Shown: one piece after another, positions 1 through 6,338 of the stretch
How positions within the stretch are numbered: position 1 is the stretch's first letter
Layout: each line of letters opens with the position of its first letter
NCBI GenBank assembly: GCA_029859185.1
Contig: JAOUDR010000007.1
Span: forward strand, 1 to 18,891
From: Gemmatimonadota bacterium
Lineage (GTDB): Bacteria > Gemmatimonadota > Gemmatimonadetes > Gemmatimonadales > GWC2-71-9
Length of the DNA: 18,891 bases
Direction: 5' to 3'
The notes under the pieces: model-generated
What the model was told of the DNA's origin: nothing
Seen by the model: the letters and a program-made list of their open reading frames with translations, nothing else
Database searches by the model: none
Position numbers and translations under genes: made by a program

Positions 1-99
1 TACAAAGGCTTAGCGAATCCCTTTGCGGGGAACGTAGATTGCGAACTCCTCGGGCCATCAGTTAGCCGGTCCTTGGAACCCCAGCTCAGGAGCAAGCCC
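1..99. other. Upstream region without a recognised gene
   Basis: The left window edge up to the first gene. I see no coding signal. A ribosome binding site (AGGAG, 88-92) serves the GTG start at 100. A TTG at 73 would also open the frame but would put nine polar residues before an otherwise compact signal peptide, and it has no good Shine-Dalgarno sequence. Confidence 0.5.
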
Positions 100-1326
100 G
101 TGCGATCTCTACAAGTCATTGCGAGCCTTCTCGCCATTCCGGTCATCGCGTGCAGCGATACGCTTGGGCCGTCCGGCGACCCGATTGCCCTATCTCACGA
201 TATCTCCGTGGACCAACTCGGGCAGGCGCTGGACACGGCCCCGGGACGGGTGGAGATCAAACTCGAACGTGGCACGCTCGTGGCCCGCGAGGTCGAGATC
301 AAGACCGCCGACGAGATGTCGGACGAGGAATCGGTTCGCGGAGCCGTGACCGCGGTCTCCGCCTCCGACGCGTCAGGCACCCTCACGTTCGACATCGGCG
401 GTCTCGAGATCACGTTCGCCTCCAGTGCGCGGTTCCGGGACGGCGACGGCGACCTCACGATCACCGAGTTCGCTGCCAGCATTCAAGCTGCGCTGGATGG
501 CGGATTCCAGCCGTCAGTGCGTGCCAAGCGACCGGCCCCGGCCGAGCCGCAGGCGCCCGACGTTGCCACGTTCGAGGCCACCGACCTGCGCATTCAGGAT
601 GGACTCGAGTCCCCCAAGCTCGAGTTGAACGTGGATGCCGACAACTACGAGGCCAACGGCGCACCCCCGCCCGAGGCATGGCTGCGGGTGCTCGGCCTCG
701 CGATCGAGATCCGCTCCAGCACCGAGATCAAAGCCGACGATGACCGCAACGACGAGGCGGAGGTCCGTGGCATCGTCGCGTCGGTGGACGTCGATGGCAG
801 AAGCGTCACGCTCGAAAGCGGGACCGTCATTCTCGTACCCGAACAGGGTGCCTTCGAGGATGAGGGGGAAGGCGACGACGACGAGCACCTGGTCTCGCTC
901 GCAGCGGTGGCCCAGGCGCTCGCCGACGGGCTGACCGTCAAGGCGGAGGCCGAAGGCGCGGTCCAGTCCACCGATCCGCTGACGATCGCGGCGCGCGAGG
1001 TCGAGTTCGAGATCGCCGGTCAAGGCGGCGAGGACGACGACGAGGATGATGACGGACAGGGACAGAACGGCGTCATCGAGTTCGAGCGTCAGGTCCAGTC
1101 AGCGGACGTCGCGGCCGGCACCTTCGTTCTGACGAATGGGACGGTCGTTCAGCTCACGGACTCCACGGTCATCGAGATCGAGGGCGACCTCATGACGCTG
1201 CAGGCAGTCGCGGACGCGCTCGCGACGGGGGCAATCGTTCGCGCGGAGGGTCGCGCAACCGTGGAATCTTCCGGCCCACCCGCCACCCTGCTCGCCCTGA
1301 AAGTGAAGTGGGAGGTCGACGACTGA
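100..1326 (+). CDS. Predicted lipoprotein with three DUF5666-like repeats
   Basis: A 408-residue exported protein of unknown function. From the GTG at 100 (AGGAG at 88-92, 7-base spacing) the product begins with a short basic end, a hydrophobic stretch and the lipobox VIAC, with Cys18 as the lipidation site, so it is probably membrane-anchored outside the inner membrane. The mature part holds three repeats of about 65-70 residues (approximately 74-143, 218-288, 326-391). Each has a beta-rich segment of the type 'VRG.V..V......LT...G', then a helical segment such as 'AVAQALADG' or 'AVADALATG' followed by 'V.AE..A'. This resembles the DUF5666 family of small beta-barrel repeats. Very acidic linkers (runs of D, E and G near residues 268-280 and 308-322) separate repeats 2 and 3 and may bind divalent cations, which is inference only. 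A strong terminator follows at 1356-1389, so the gene appears to be its own unit. Confidence 0.7.
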   Translation: MRSLQVIASLLAIPVIACSDTLGPSGDPIALSHDISVDQLGQALDTAPGRVEIKLERGTLVAREVEIKTADEMSDEESVRGAVTAVSASDASGTLTFDIGGLEITFASSARFRDGDGDLTITEFAASIQAALDGGFQPSVRAKRPAPAEPQAPDVATFEATDLRIQDGLESPKLELNVDADNYEANGAPPPEAWLRVLGLAIEIRSSTEIKADDDRNDEAEVRGIVASVDVDGRSVTLESGTVILVPEQGAFEDEGEGDDDEHLVSLAAVAQALADGLTVKAEAEGAVQSTDPLTIAAREVEFEIAGQGGEDDDEDDDGQGQNGVIEFERQVQSADVAAGTFVLTNGTVVQLTDSTVIEIEGDLMTLQAVADALATGAIVRAEGRATVESSGPPATLLALKVKWEVDD

Positions 1327-1355
1327 TCGGACCGCTCCACCATGGCGAAGATCTC

Positions 1356-1389
1356 GAAGCGCGGGCTCCCAGGCCCGCGCTTCTTCTTT
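1356..1389 (+). terminator. Rho-independent terminator after the DUF5666 lipoprotein gene
   Basis: A perfect 11-bp stem, GAAGCGCGGGC (1356-1366) with GCCCGCGCTTC (1373-1383), a 6-base loop TCCCAG and a trailing TTCTTT. It lies 30 bases past the stop of the upstream gene. It also argues against starting the next gene anywhere upstream of about 1390, although that frame is open there. Confidence 0.8.
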
Positions 1390-1524
1390 GGAAACGAGCC
1401 CTCCATTGCTGTCGCAAGCGTGCCGTGCGTCACAACTCCGTATTGTGCCGAACCGCACGGTCCCGTCGGACTCGCTGCCGTATCATCGGTCCAACCGATG
1501 AGGCTTGTACACGGAGGCAGTCCC

Positions 1525-2367
1525 ATGCATGCAGCTCAGCGAATCGTTCCGGCTCTGCTCGTTGCCGTCACCCTCGGCGCCTGCAGAGGCGAGATGACAC
1601 TCCCCGAGATCTCGATTTCGGCTCTTGTGAGTTCGGTCACCGTAGACGGCGAGCCCGCCAACGTGGCCATCGAGCGGGGTGCGCCGCCCGCCGAAAACGC
1701 GGCACCGGTCATTGACGCGACCCTGCCCGCCGCGGCCATCAACGGAGGCAGCTTTGAAGTGGCCGTCACTGGTGCGGAGCAGTTCTCCGAGGTGGTCATC
1801 GGCATGCCGAACGTGCCGGACTACTTCCGCGTGACGCTGACTTCGCCGAAGACGTCGGCCAAGATCGTCGTCACGCTCGACCCCGGCACGCCGGGGGGGC
1901 CACTCCAGATGTTCGTGGCGGCCGGCAAGAGCCCAACGGAGTACGGCCCATACGTCACGCGCCTCCTTTCGGTGATGCGTGTCGGGAGCGGGGACGTCCA
2001 GGTGAGCGTCGCCTGGAATAGCGCGGCCGACGTGGACCTCCATGTCGTGGATCCGGACGGTGACGAGATCTACTGGGAAGACCGCCAGTCCGCTTCGGGT
2101 GGTGAGCTCGACCTCGACTCCAACGCGGCGTGCAGCTCCGATCAGCCACGCAACGAGAACACCGTGTGGCCCGTAGGCCAGGCGCCCAACGGCACGTACA
2201 TCGTCCGGCTGGACCACTGGGATTCCTGCGGCGCCGAGCAGACTGACTACGTGGTCACGGTGTGGGTGAAAGGCCGGGACCCCCAGACGTTCTCCGGATC
2301 GTTCACCGGCGACGGGGAGCATGGTGGCGCCGGCGACGGAATCGAGATCACGACTTTCACGCGGTGA
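1525..2367 (+). CDS. Predicted lipoprotein with a C-terminal YfaP/DUF2135-like domain
   Basis: A 280-residue exported lipoprotein. The ATG at 1525 is chosen because GGAGG sits at 1513-1517 and the product then starts with a clean signal peptide ending in the lipobox LGAC (Cys20). The open frame extends further upstream only through a terminator. The middle part is a low-identity beta-rich segment. The C-terminal approximately 120 residues contain 'DVDLHVVDPDGDEIYW', a 'GELDLDSNAAC' segment, 'ENTVWPVGQAPNGTY' and 'VRLDHWDSCG', ending in a 'FSGSF.GDGE' strand. This is the pattern of the YfaP/DUF2135 family, whose DxDLHxxDP motif looks like a metal- or ligand-binding loop. Two Cys residues (in 'SNAACSS' and 'WDSCG') could form a disulfide in the oxidising envelope. 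The biological role is unknown. Tandem hairpins follow at 2396-2464. Confidence 0.72.
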   Translation: MHAAQRIVPALLVAVTLGACRGEMTLPEISISALVSSVTVDGEPANVAIERGAPPAENAAPVIDATLPAAAINGGSFEVAVTGAEQFSEVVIGMPNVPDYFRVTLTSPKTSAKIVVTLDPGTPGGPLQMFVAAGKSPTEYGPYVTRLLSVMRVGSGDVQVSVAWNSAADVDLHVVDPDGDEIYWEDRQSASGGELDLDSNAACSSDQPRNENTVWPVGQAPNGTYIVRLDHWDSCGAEQTDYVVTVWVKGRDPQTFSGSFTGDGEHGGAGDGIEITTFTR

Positions 2368-2395
2368 CCGGTCACATTCATCCGGCATCCGTGCG

Positions 2396-2439
2396 GACAG
2401 CGGAGGGGCGACCCGATGGGTCGCCCCTTCGCTGTCTTT
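2396..2439 (+). terminator. Strong rho-independent terminator after the YfaP-like gene
   Basis: GACAGCGGAGGGGCGACCC (2396-2414) pairs with 2418-2436 over 19 bp with a single G-T wobble and a 3-base loop (GAT), followed by TTT. It is an unusually long and stable stem and the first of two hairpins with almost the same core. Confidence 0.78.
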
Positions 2440-2445
2440 CAAGGC

Positions 2446-2464
2446 GGCGACCCGACGGGTCGCC
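2446..2464 (+). repeat. Second hairpin copying the core of the terminator
   Basis: GGCGACCC (2446-2453), loop GAC, GGGTCGCC (2457-2464). The 19 bases repeat the apex of the preceding hairpin with one loop change (GAT to GAC). It could reinforce termination, or compete with the first hairpin by cross-pairing. It lies 70 bases before the next start codon, so it may also be in that gene's leader. Confidence 0.6.
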
Positions 2465-2534
2465 TCTCCGTGGCGGTGTGCACGCCGACTCGCTTGAGAC
2501 GTCATAGACAGCACACACCCACTCGAGGGACAGC

Positions 2535-3113
2535 ATGCGATCACTCTATCTGCTTGGCCTCATTTATCTCGCGGCGAGCCTGTACGCGCTCTGGCGCGGG
2601 CCCGTCCTGGTACCCATGGTCGGACCGGGAGTCGCGGTGGCAGTGGGCGATCCTGCATCGGACGGCCCCGCGTGGTTTGCGCAGGTCAGGGCGTCGTGCA
2701 ATGCCCTCGAGGTGGAGACCGCGCAGCGCCGCTATCCACCACCCACCACCCTGGACGGCGCCGGCTTCAGTGCGGCGTGCTGGGCCCTGGCCGGGCGGAT
2801 GACCGAGGCGCGCGAGCAGATCTACGCCGTGCAGCCGGACGAGCGGTGGAAGGCGGTCGGGATCGTATTCAACGTCGGCCACCCCATCGCCGACATGGGT
2901 GATGACCGCTCCGCCGGCCCGATCATGGAGTTGGTCGTCGAGTTCTGGCCCAATCACTACATGGCGCTCTACCACGCGGGCGCGGCCCGGTTTGCCGTGG
3001 GCGACTTCGCGCTCGCCGAGCCGCACCTGCGTGAGTTCCTGGTCTACTACAAGCAAAACGATGGCTGGACCGCCAACGCCCGGCGCATGCTCGGGGAGAT
3101 CGAGCGACGATGA
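2535..3113 (+). CDS. Membrane-anchored TPR-like protein, unknown function
   Basis: 192 residues. The ATG at 2535 follows GAGGGA (2525-2530). Residues 4-20 form one hydrophobic segment ('LYLLGLIYLAASLYALW') without a lipobox or a clear cleavage site, so an uncleaved N-terminal anchor is likely. The remainder contains helical pairs: 'AACWALAGRMTEAREQIYAV', then 'HYMALYHAGAARFAVGDFALAEPHLREFLVYY', then 'ANARRMLGEIERR'. The second resembles a tetratricopeptide repeat. Two Cys residues (in 'RASCNALE' and 'AACWALA') lie in the soluble part. The stop codon overlaps the start of the next gene (ATGA, 3110-3113), so the two are translationally coupled and probably work together. I do not recognise a specific family. 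Confidence 0.65.
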   Translation: MRSLYLLGLIYLAASLYALWRGPVLVPMVGPGVAVAVGDPASDGPAWFAQVRASCNALEVETAQRRYPPPTTLDGAGFSAACWALAGRMTEAREQIYAVQPDERWKAVGIVFNVGHPIADMGDDRSAGPIMELVVEFWPNHYMALYHAGAARFAVGDFALAEPHLREFLVYYKQNDGWTANARRMLGEIERR

Positions 3114-4066
3114 CCGCCACGACCGCCCTCGAGCACTGCGCCGTCTGCGGTGCCGCCGAACCGTTCGGCCTCGGCCTCTGCCCCGGCTGCGGCGGCGCGC
3201 CGCCCGCGGCGGGAGACACCCTGATCTTCGTCCAGCCGACGGAACCCGGGTCGGACCGCCACCGCGTCCTCGCGGCCCTGCAACCCCTGCTCACCGGGCG
3301 AGCGCACGCCTCCGATCAGCGCCTCGTCGCAGCCGGACACCGAGCCCTGCTTCGCGTCCCCGCTGGGGCGAGGCACGCCGTGCTGAACCACCTGAGTGCT
3401 CAGGGGATTCCGGCCGAGGCGCAGTCCACAACGCGCGCCTGGGCGACGGTGCCGCGGTCATTCGTGCTCTTGCTCGCGGGAATCGTGCTCGCCGGCCTGC
3501 TCGCCGGCGCGCAGTCCGAGCCAATGCTCCGCTGGATGAGCCCGGTGTACGCCGTGCTCCTGCTGTTGGCCGCGCAGCTGCGGCTCCGGCGGCCGGCCGT
3601 TCACACCGACCGCAAGACCACGTTTCCGGTACCGGTCGAGCGCGCGCTGGCCGAGGCGTTCGCACACCTGCCGGACGGCACGGCGCGCGACCTGCTCGTA
3701 CGGTTGATTCACGCCGCCGAGCCACTCCACCGCACCCTCACCCGCCAGGCGGTCGCGGCGCGCCGGCGCGATGTCGAGGATCTGCTGCTGCTCGCGTCGC
3801 GCGCCGCACAGGATCTCGACGACATCGAGCGAGGTCTCGACGCCGTCGGGGACACCGCGCAGACGGATCGAGCGGGCGCGCTGCGTGACGGATTGCTCGC
3901 GCGGTTCCGGGACGGCATTGCGGTGCTGCACCAGCTGCGCGCGGAATCGGTGGACGACGAGCCAGCGCACGACGCGCTCAACCGACTGGTGGTGGCCCTG
4001 GACGAAGACGCCGAGGCCTACGCCGTGGCACGAACCGAGCTGGCGCTACTGCTCGGCGCCACGTAG
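3110..4066 (+). CDS. Zinc-ribbon membrane protein, unknown function
   Basis: 318 residues. The start ATG overlaps the upstream stop by four bases. An N-terminal CxxC...CxxC zinc ribbon (C10, C13, C24, C27) is followed by a segment of about 75 residues containing 'RHRVLAALQPLLTGR' and 'HAVLNHLSAQGIPAEAQ'. Two closely spaced membrane segments then occur at about residues 117-134 and 143-158. The C-terminal half (from about 165) is predicted to be almost entirely helical, rich in Ala, Leu, Arg and Asp, with long amphipathic runs ('DVEDLLLLASRAAQDLDDIERGL') that could form a coiled coil or helical bundle. Both soluble parts would be on the same side of the membrane, probably cytoplasmic because of the zinc ribbon. 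No named family is recognised. The context indicates a two-gene operon with the TPR-like anchor protein. Confidence 0.65.
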   Translation: MTATTALEHCAVCGAAEPFGLGLCPGCGGAPPAAGDTLIFVQPTEPGSDRHRVLAALQPLLTGRAHASDQRLVAAGHRALLRVPAGARHAVLNHLSAQGIPAEAQSTTRAWATVPRSFVLLLAGIVLAGLLAGAQSEPMLRWMSPVYAVLLLLAAQLRLRRPAVHTDRKTTFPVPVERALAEAFAHLPDGTARDLLVRLIHAAEPLHRTLTRQAVAARRRDVEDLLLLASRAAQDLDDIERGLDAVGDTAQTDRAGALRDGLLARFRDGIAVLHQLRAESVDDEPAHDALNRLVVALDEDAEAYAVARTELALLLGAT

Positions 4067-4202
4067 TCCCTCCCGAGCAAGGAACGCGTCAGTCTCACTG
4101 ACAGGGCGAGGGGACTCGTGGGTGGCCCGAGTTGGCGGCTGGCGGAACGCGGCAATCCCCGGCGCTCTTACCAGTCGGCGCTCTGGCCACCAGTTTCTCC
4201 GG

Positions 4203-4751
4203 ATGGCCTTCATTCCGTACGTCCCCGATGACGAGATTCCGGCAGAGCACCGGGTCCCGGACGACGATCACATCATCCGCATTCACGGCGTGCATCCGGC
4301 CACTTTACGGCTGCACTACGACCTCTATGTCGAGTTGATGCGGGCCCCCAGCCCGCTTTCGCGCGTGCAGCGCGAGATGATCGCCGTGGTGGTCTCGGCC
4401 ACCAACGGGTGCCACTACTGACTGGTCCATCACGGGGCGGGTCTCCGTAAGCTCCTCTCGCTCTCGGGCCAGGCGGCGGCGGACGCGCAGTCGCTCGTCG
4501 AGCAGCTCGGGAGCGATCACCGTGACGCGCAGCTCCCCACCGCGGACCGGGCGATGCTCGACTACGCCGTGACGCTGACGCGCGCGCCTGCGACCGTGGA
4601 CGGCGCCGACCTCGCGGCGTTGCGGACCGCCGGGTTCGACGACCGCGCCATCCACGACATCTGTGCCGTTACTGCCTACTACGCCTTCGTCAACCGGCTG
4701 GCCGATGGCCTGGGCGTGGAGTTGGAACCTCGATGGGAAACCGAGCGGTGA
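4203..4751 (+). CDS. AhpD/CMD-family peroxidase-related protein with in-frame TGA at the redox Cys (candidate selenoprotein)
   Basis: If the TGA at 4419-4421 is read through, this is a 182-residue protein of the AhpD/carboxymuconolactone-decarboxylase fold (peroxidase-related type). The N-terminal half starts 'MAFIPYVPDDEIPAEHR' and reaches 'EMIAVVVSATNGCHY'. The TGA follows, and then 'LVHHGAGLRKLLSLSGQ' continues in the same frame to a normal stop at 4749-4751. The family motif is CxxCxxxH, so the TGA falls exactly on the second, reactive Cys (residue 73), giving CHYU. There are no other stops or frameshifts, and the part after the TGA is about 77% identical to a second copy at 11542-11856. 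AhpD-like CxxU selenoproteins are known. The ATG at 4203 gives the usual family length but lacks a clear Shine-Dalgarno sequence; an in-frame GTG at 4122 has GAGGGG upstream (4108-4113). The alternative is a recent nonsense pseudogene. Confidence 0.62.
4422..4472 (+). promoter_or_regulatory. Possible bacterial SECIS-type hairpin directly after the TGA
   Basis: Immediately 3' of the TGA, ACGGGG (4432-4437) pairs with CTCCGT (4443-4448), one pair being a G-T wobble, around a 5-base loop CGGGT that begins 16 bases after the TGA and has G at its second position. A basal stem CTGGTCC (4422-4428) can pair with GGGCCAG (4466-4472). Position and loop composition match what is known for bacterial SECIS elements, but short stems are common in GC-rich DNA and the internal loop is asymmetric. 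Confidence 0.35.
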
Positions 4752-4801
4752 CGGGCATGTAGTGCGGCTGCGGCGACCTCAGCCGCGGCGGCTCGTCACC
4801 G
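4746..4801. terminator. Nested inverted repeats between convergent genes
   Basis: Outer arms CGGTGACG (4746-4753) and CGTCACCG (4794-4801) enclose an inner hairpin GCGGCTG (4764-4770) with CAGCCGC (4780-4786). It lies between two convergent genes and includes the stop codon of the left one. Without a clear T-tract it is at best a weak bidirectional terminator or a structured 3' end. Confidence 0.4.
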
Positions 4802-4830
4802 GGCCACTCCACGCGCGGGGCAGGCACTCG

Positions 4831-6048
4831 TCACCGCCGAGCGGCGGACTGGAACGCGAGAATCCGCTCGCGCAGCTCCTGCGCTTCGGGATAGGTCTTC
4901 CGGAGGGAGAGAGCCGCCTCCACCTCTTGGAGGGCCGTCGCCGGATCTCCGATCGCGAAGAAGGTCTGAGAGCGCAGGAAGTGAACTTCCGGCTGCCGCG
5001 CCTTGATTGCGAGGGAATGGGAGAAGTCCTTCAGGGAGGCCGGCACGTGGCCCATTCGCCGCCACATGAGGGCCCGGTTGTTCAATGCCCGCCAGTTGCG
5101 CGGGTCGCACTGAAAGCTCTTGTCGAAGTCGCGCAGGGCCTGCTCCTCGCGATCGAGCATGAAGTGCGCCATTCCTCGATGGTTATAGATGATGGAGCGG
5201 ATCTTCATGTCCGGTCGCATCCTCAGGGCTCGGGAATAGAGCCGGATGGCCGTCGGATAGTCCTTCTCGTTGTGGGCCTTTAGGCCGAGATAGAGGGTCG
5301 AATCCAATCCGGCGTCGCCGCCGCCCGAGCTTCGTCGCCGCCCGGCCGCCTCCTTCTTCCTCTGCACCAGCGGGATTGCCGTCGGCTCCGGGAAAGCCGC
5401 CTTCGTGCGCAGCTCGTGGAAGCGCTCCCGGCCCCACTGGCCCAGCTCGCGCTGGTGATCGCGGATTTCCTGGAAGATCATGTCCGAGAGGGTCAAGCTG
5501 GCGTTCAGGGCCGCCAGCTTCTTCCGCACCGAAGTGTCGGGAAGATCCGGATTGACCTTGTAGATGAGCTCGTGCTCGACCTCGGCCCAGGCGTCCTGCA
5601 GGATCGTGCGGATCTGGATCTCGCACGTCCCGGCACAGCCGGCTGGAAACTCGAGATTCGTGGCGTTCTGAACGTCGATGATCACGTGCACGGAATCGTA
5701 GGCGAACTCCCGGAAAGACAGGTCCTCGGCCTTCCTCTCAACCTCCAGGATGTCGAACTGGCTCTCCACACATTCGAGCCCCTTCTCCACGTCTTCCAGA
5801 AACGGTACCACGACCCGGATTCCCAGCAGGTCCTTGACCTTCTCCGTTCGGCGCCCTCCCCCTCTCCACAGACGGCTCTGTTTCTCGCGAAGGCTTCCGA
5901 TCTTCTTGACCCGATGCTTCAGCGAGTACTTGAGGCCCGCACTCTCCAGGTGCCGGCTCAGTTTGCGCGCGATCGAGCCGAGCCACCGGCTCCAGTCCCT
6001 CATCTGGAGGTCGTACAGCTGCTGGATCCGGGCGTCGTCGGCTCGCAT
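4831..6048 (-). CDS. Stand-alone (p)ppGpp synthetase (RelA/SpoT domain) with C-terminal TPRs
   Basis: 405 residues, expected to transfer pyrophosphate from ATP to GDP or GTP in the cytoplasm. The ATG at 6048 is preferred over upstream codons because AGAGGA (complement of 6055-6060) precedes it by 6 bases. The synthetase signature is complete: RxKxxxSxxxK (R46, K48, S52, K56), DxxGxR (D73, G76, R78), YDSVH (Y117, H121) and EIQIRT with the catalytic-type Glu143, followed by 'AWAEVEHEL'. No HD hydrolase domain and no TGS or ACT domain are present, so it is a small-alarmone-synthetase-like enzyme. From about residue 248 to 400 there are four TPR-like helical pairs ('AIRLYSRALRMRPD', 'ALRDFDKSFQCDP', 'SLKDFSHSLAIKA', 'ALQEVEAALSLRK'), probably for partner binding or oligomer control. 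No neighbouring hydrolase or antitoxin is visible. A toxic-SAS role is possible but unsupported. Confidence 0.85.
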   Translation of the reverse strand: MRADDARIQQLYDLQMRDWSRWLGSIARKLSRHLESAGLKYSLKHRVKKIGSLREKQSRLWRGGGRRTEKVKDLLGIRVVVPFLEDVEKGLECVESQFDILEVERKAEDLSFREFAYDSVHVIIDVQNATNLEFPAGCAGTCEIQIRTILQDAWAEVEHELIYKVNPDLPDTSVRKKLAALNASLTLSDMIFQEIRDHQRELGQWGRERFHELRTKAAFPEPTAIPLVQRKKEAAGRRRSSGGGDAGLDSTLYLGLKAHNEKDYPTAIRLYSRALRMRPDMKIRSIIYNHRGMAHFMLDREEQALRDFDKSFQCDPRNWRALNNRALMWRRMGHVPASLKDFSHSLAIKARQPEVHFLRSQTFFAIGDPATALQEVEAALSLRKTYPEAQELRERILAFQSAARR

Positions 6049-6338
6049 TGGTTGTCCTCTCCAGCGGCCGGCCGCCCGACCTGCCGTCTGCATGGCAACT
6101 GACTGTCTCACCCACGTCCGGGCGGTGCTATTGGGGTGGTCCAGCACGTGGAGTCATCTGTTCGACGTCCCTCCCACCCTGAAGAACTCTCGATCCCGCA
6201 GATACGTAGTCCGGGCGAGAGTTCCAAACCAGCATCCCGCGACCTCGACGCCCGACGTTCAGAAGCAGATCAATGTCGGCGCTCTCCACTCCACCGCGTC
6301 GCGCGGCCTGAGATCCGCGCGCGCCCCGGCCGAAGCGA
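6049..6338. other. Intergenic stretch with a degraded permease fragment
   Basis: About 290 bases between two minus-strand genes. It holds the ribosome binding site and presumably the promoter of the alarmone synthetase gene (not resolved), the TauE-like remnant described separately (6178-6270), and a GC-only hairpin CGCGCGG / CCGCGCG (6300-6306, 6315-6321) just past the stop of the receiver gene that lacks a T-tract. No intact gene is seen. Confidence 0.5.
6178..6270 (-). pseudogene. Decayed fragment of a TauE/SafE-like permease gene
   Basis: Bases 6178-6238 align with 12555-12614 inside the TauE/SafE gene at about three quarters identity, including the shared run ATCCCGCAGATACGT, with one inserted base that shifts the frame. 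Directly after it, 6239-6257 matches 12855-12873 (codons near the start of the same gene) at 18 of 19 bases. The order of the two patches is the same as in the gene, so the piece is a permease copy with a large internal deletion. Most differences are transitions. It cannot encode a functional protein. Confidence 0.55.

Noticed and set aside
1342..1524. N-terminal extension of the YfaP-like lipoprotein (61 extra codons)
   Set aside because: The extension translates straight through a perfect rho-independent terminator and lacks a ribosome binding site, whereas the ATG at 1525 has GGAGG and a proper lipoprotein signal.
2364..2375. 12-bp perfect palindrome GTGACCGGTCAC at the stop of the YfaP-like gene
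   Set aside because: It is short, has no loop and no partner copies in the window. It is plausibly chance in GC-rich DNA.
4088..4102. Small hairpin GTCAGT-CTC-ACTGAC after the zinc-ribbon gene
   Set aside because: Only 6 bp with no T-tract. It could be a weak terminator but is not supported enough to annotate.
6184..6224. 9-bp inverted repeat GAACTCTCG / CGAGAGTTC with a 23-base spacer, considered as an operator
   Set aside because: It lies entirely within the degraded permease fragment, where the intact gene has no such symmetry. It is probably a by-product of drift.
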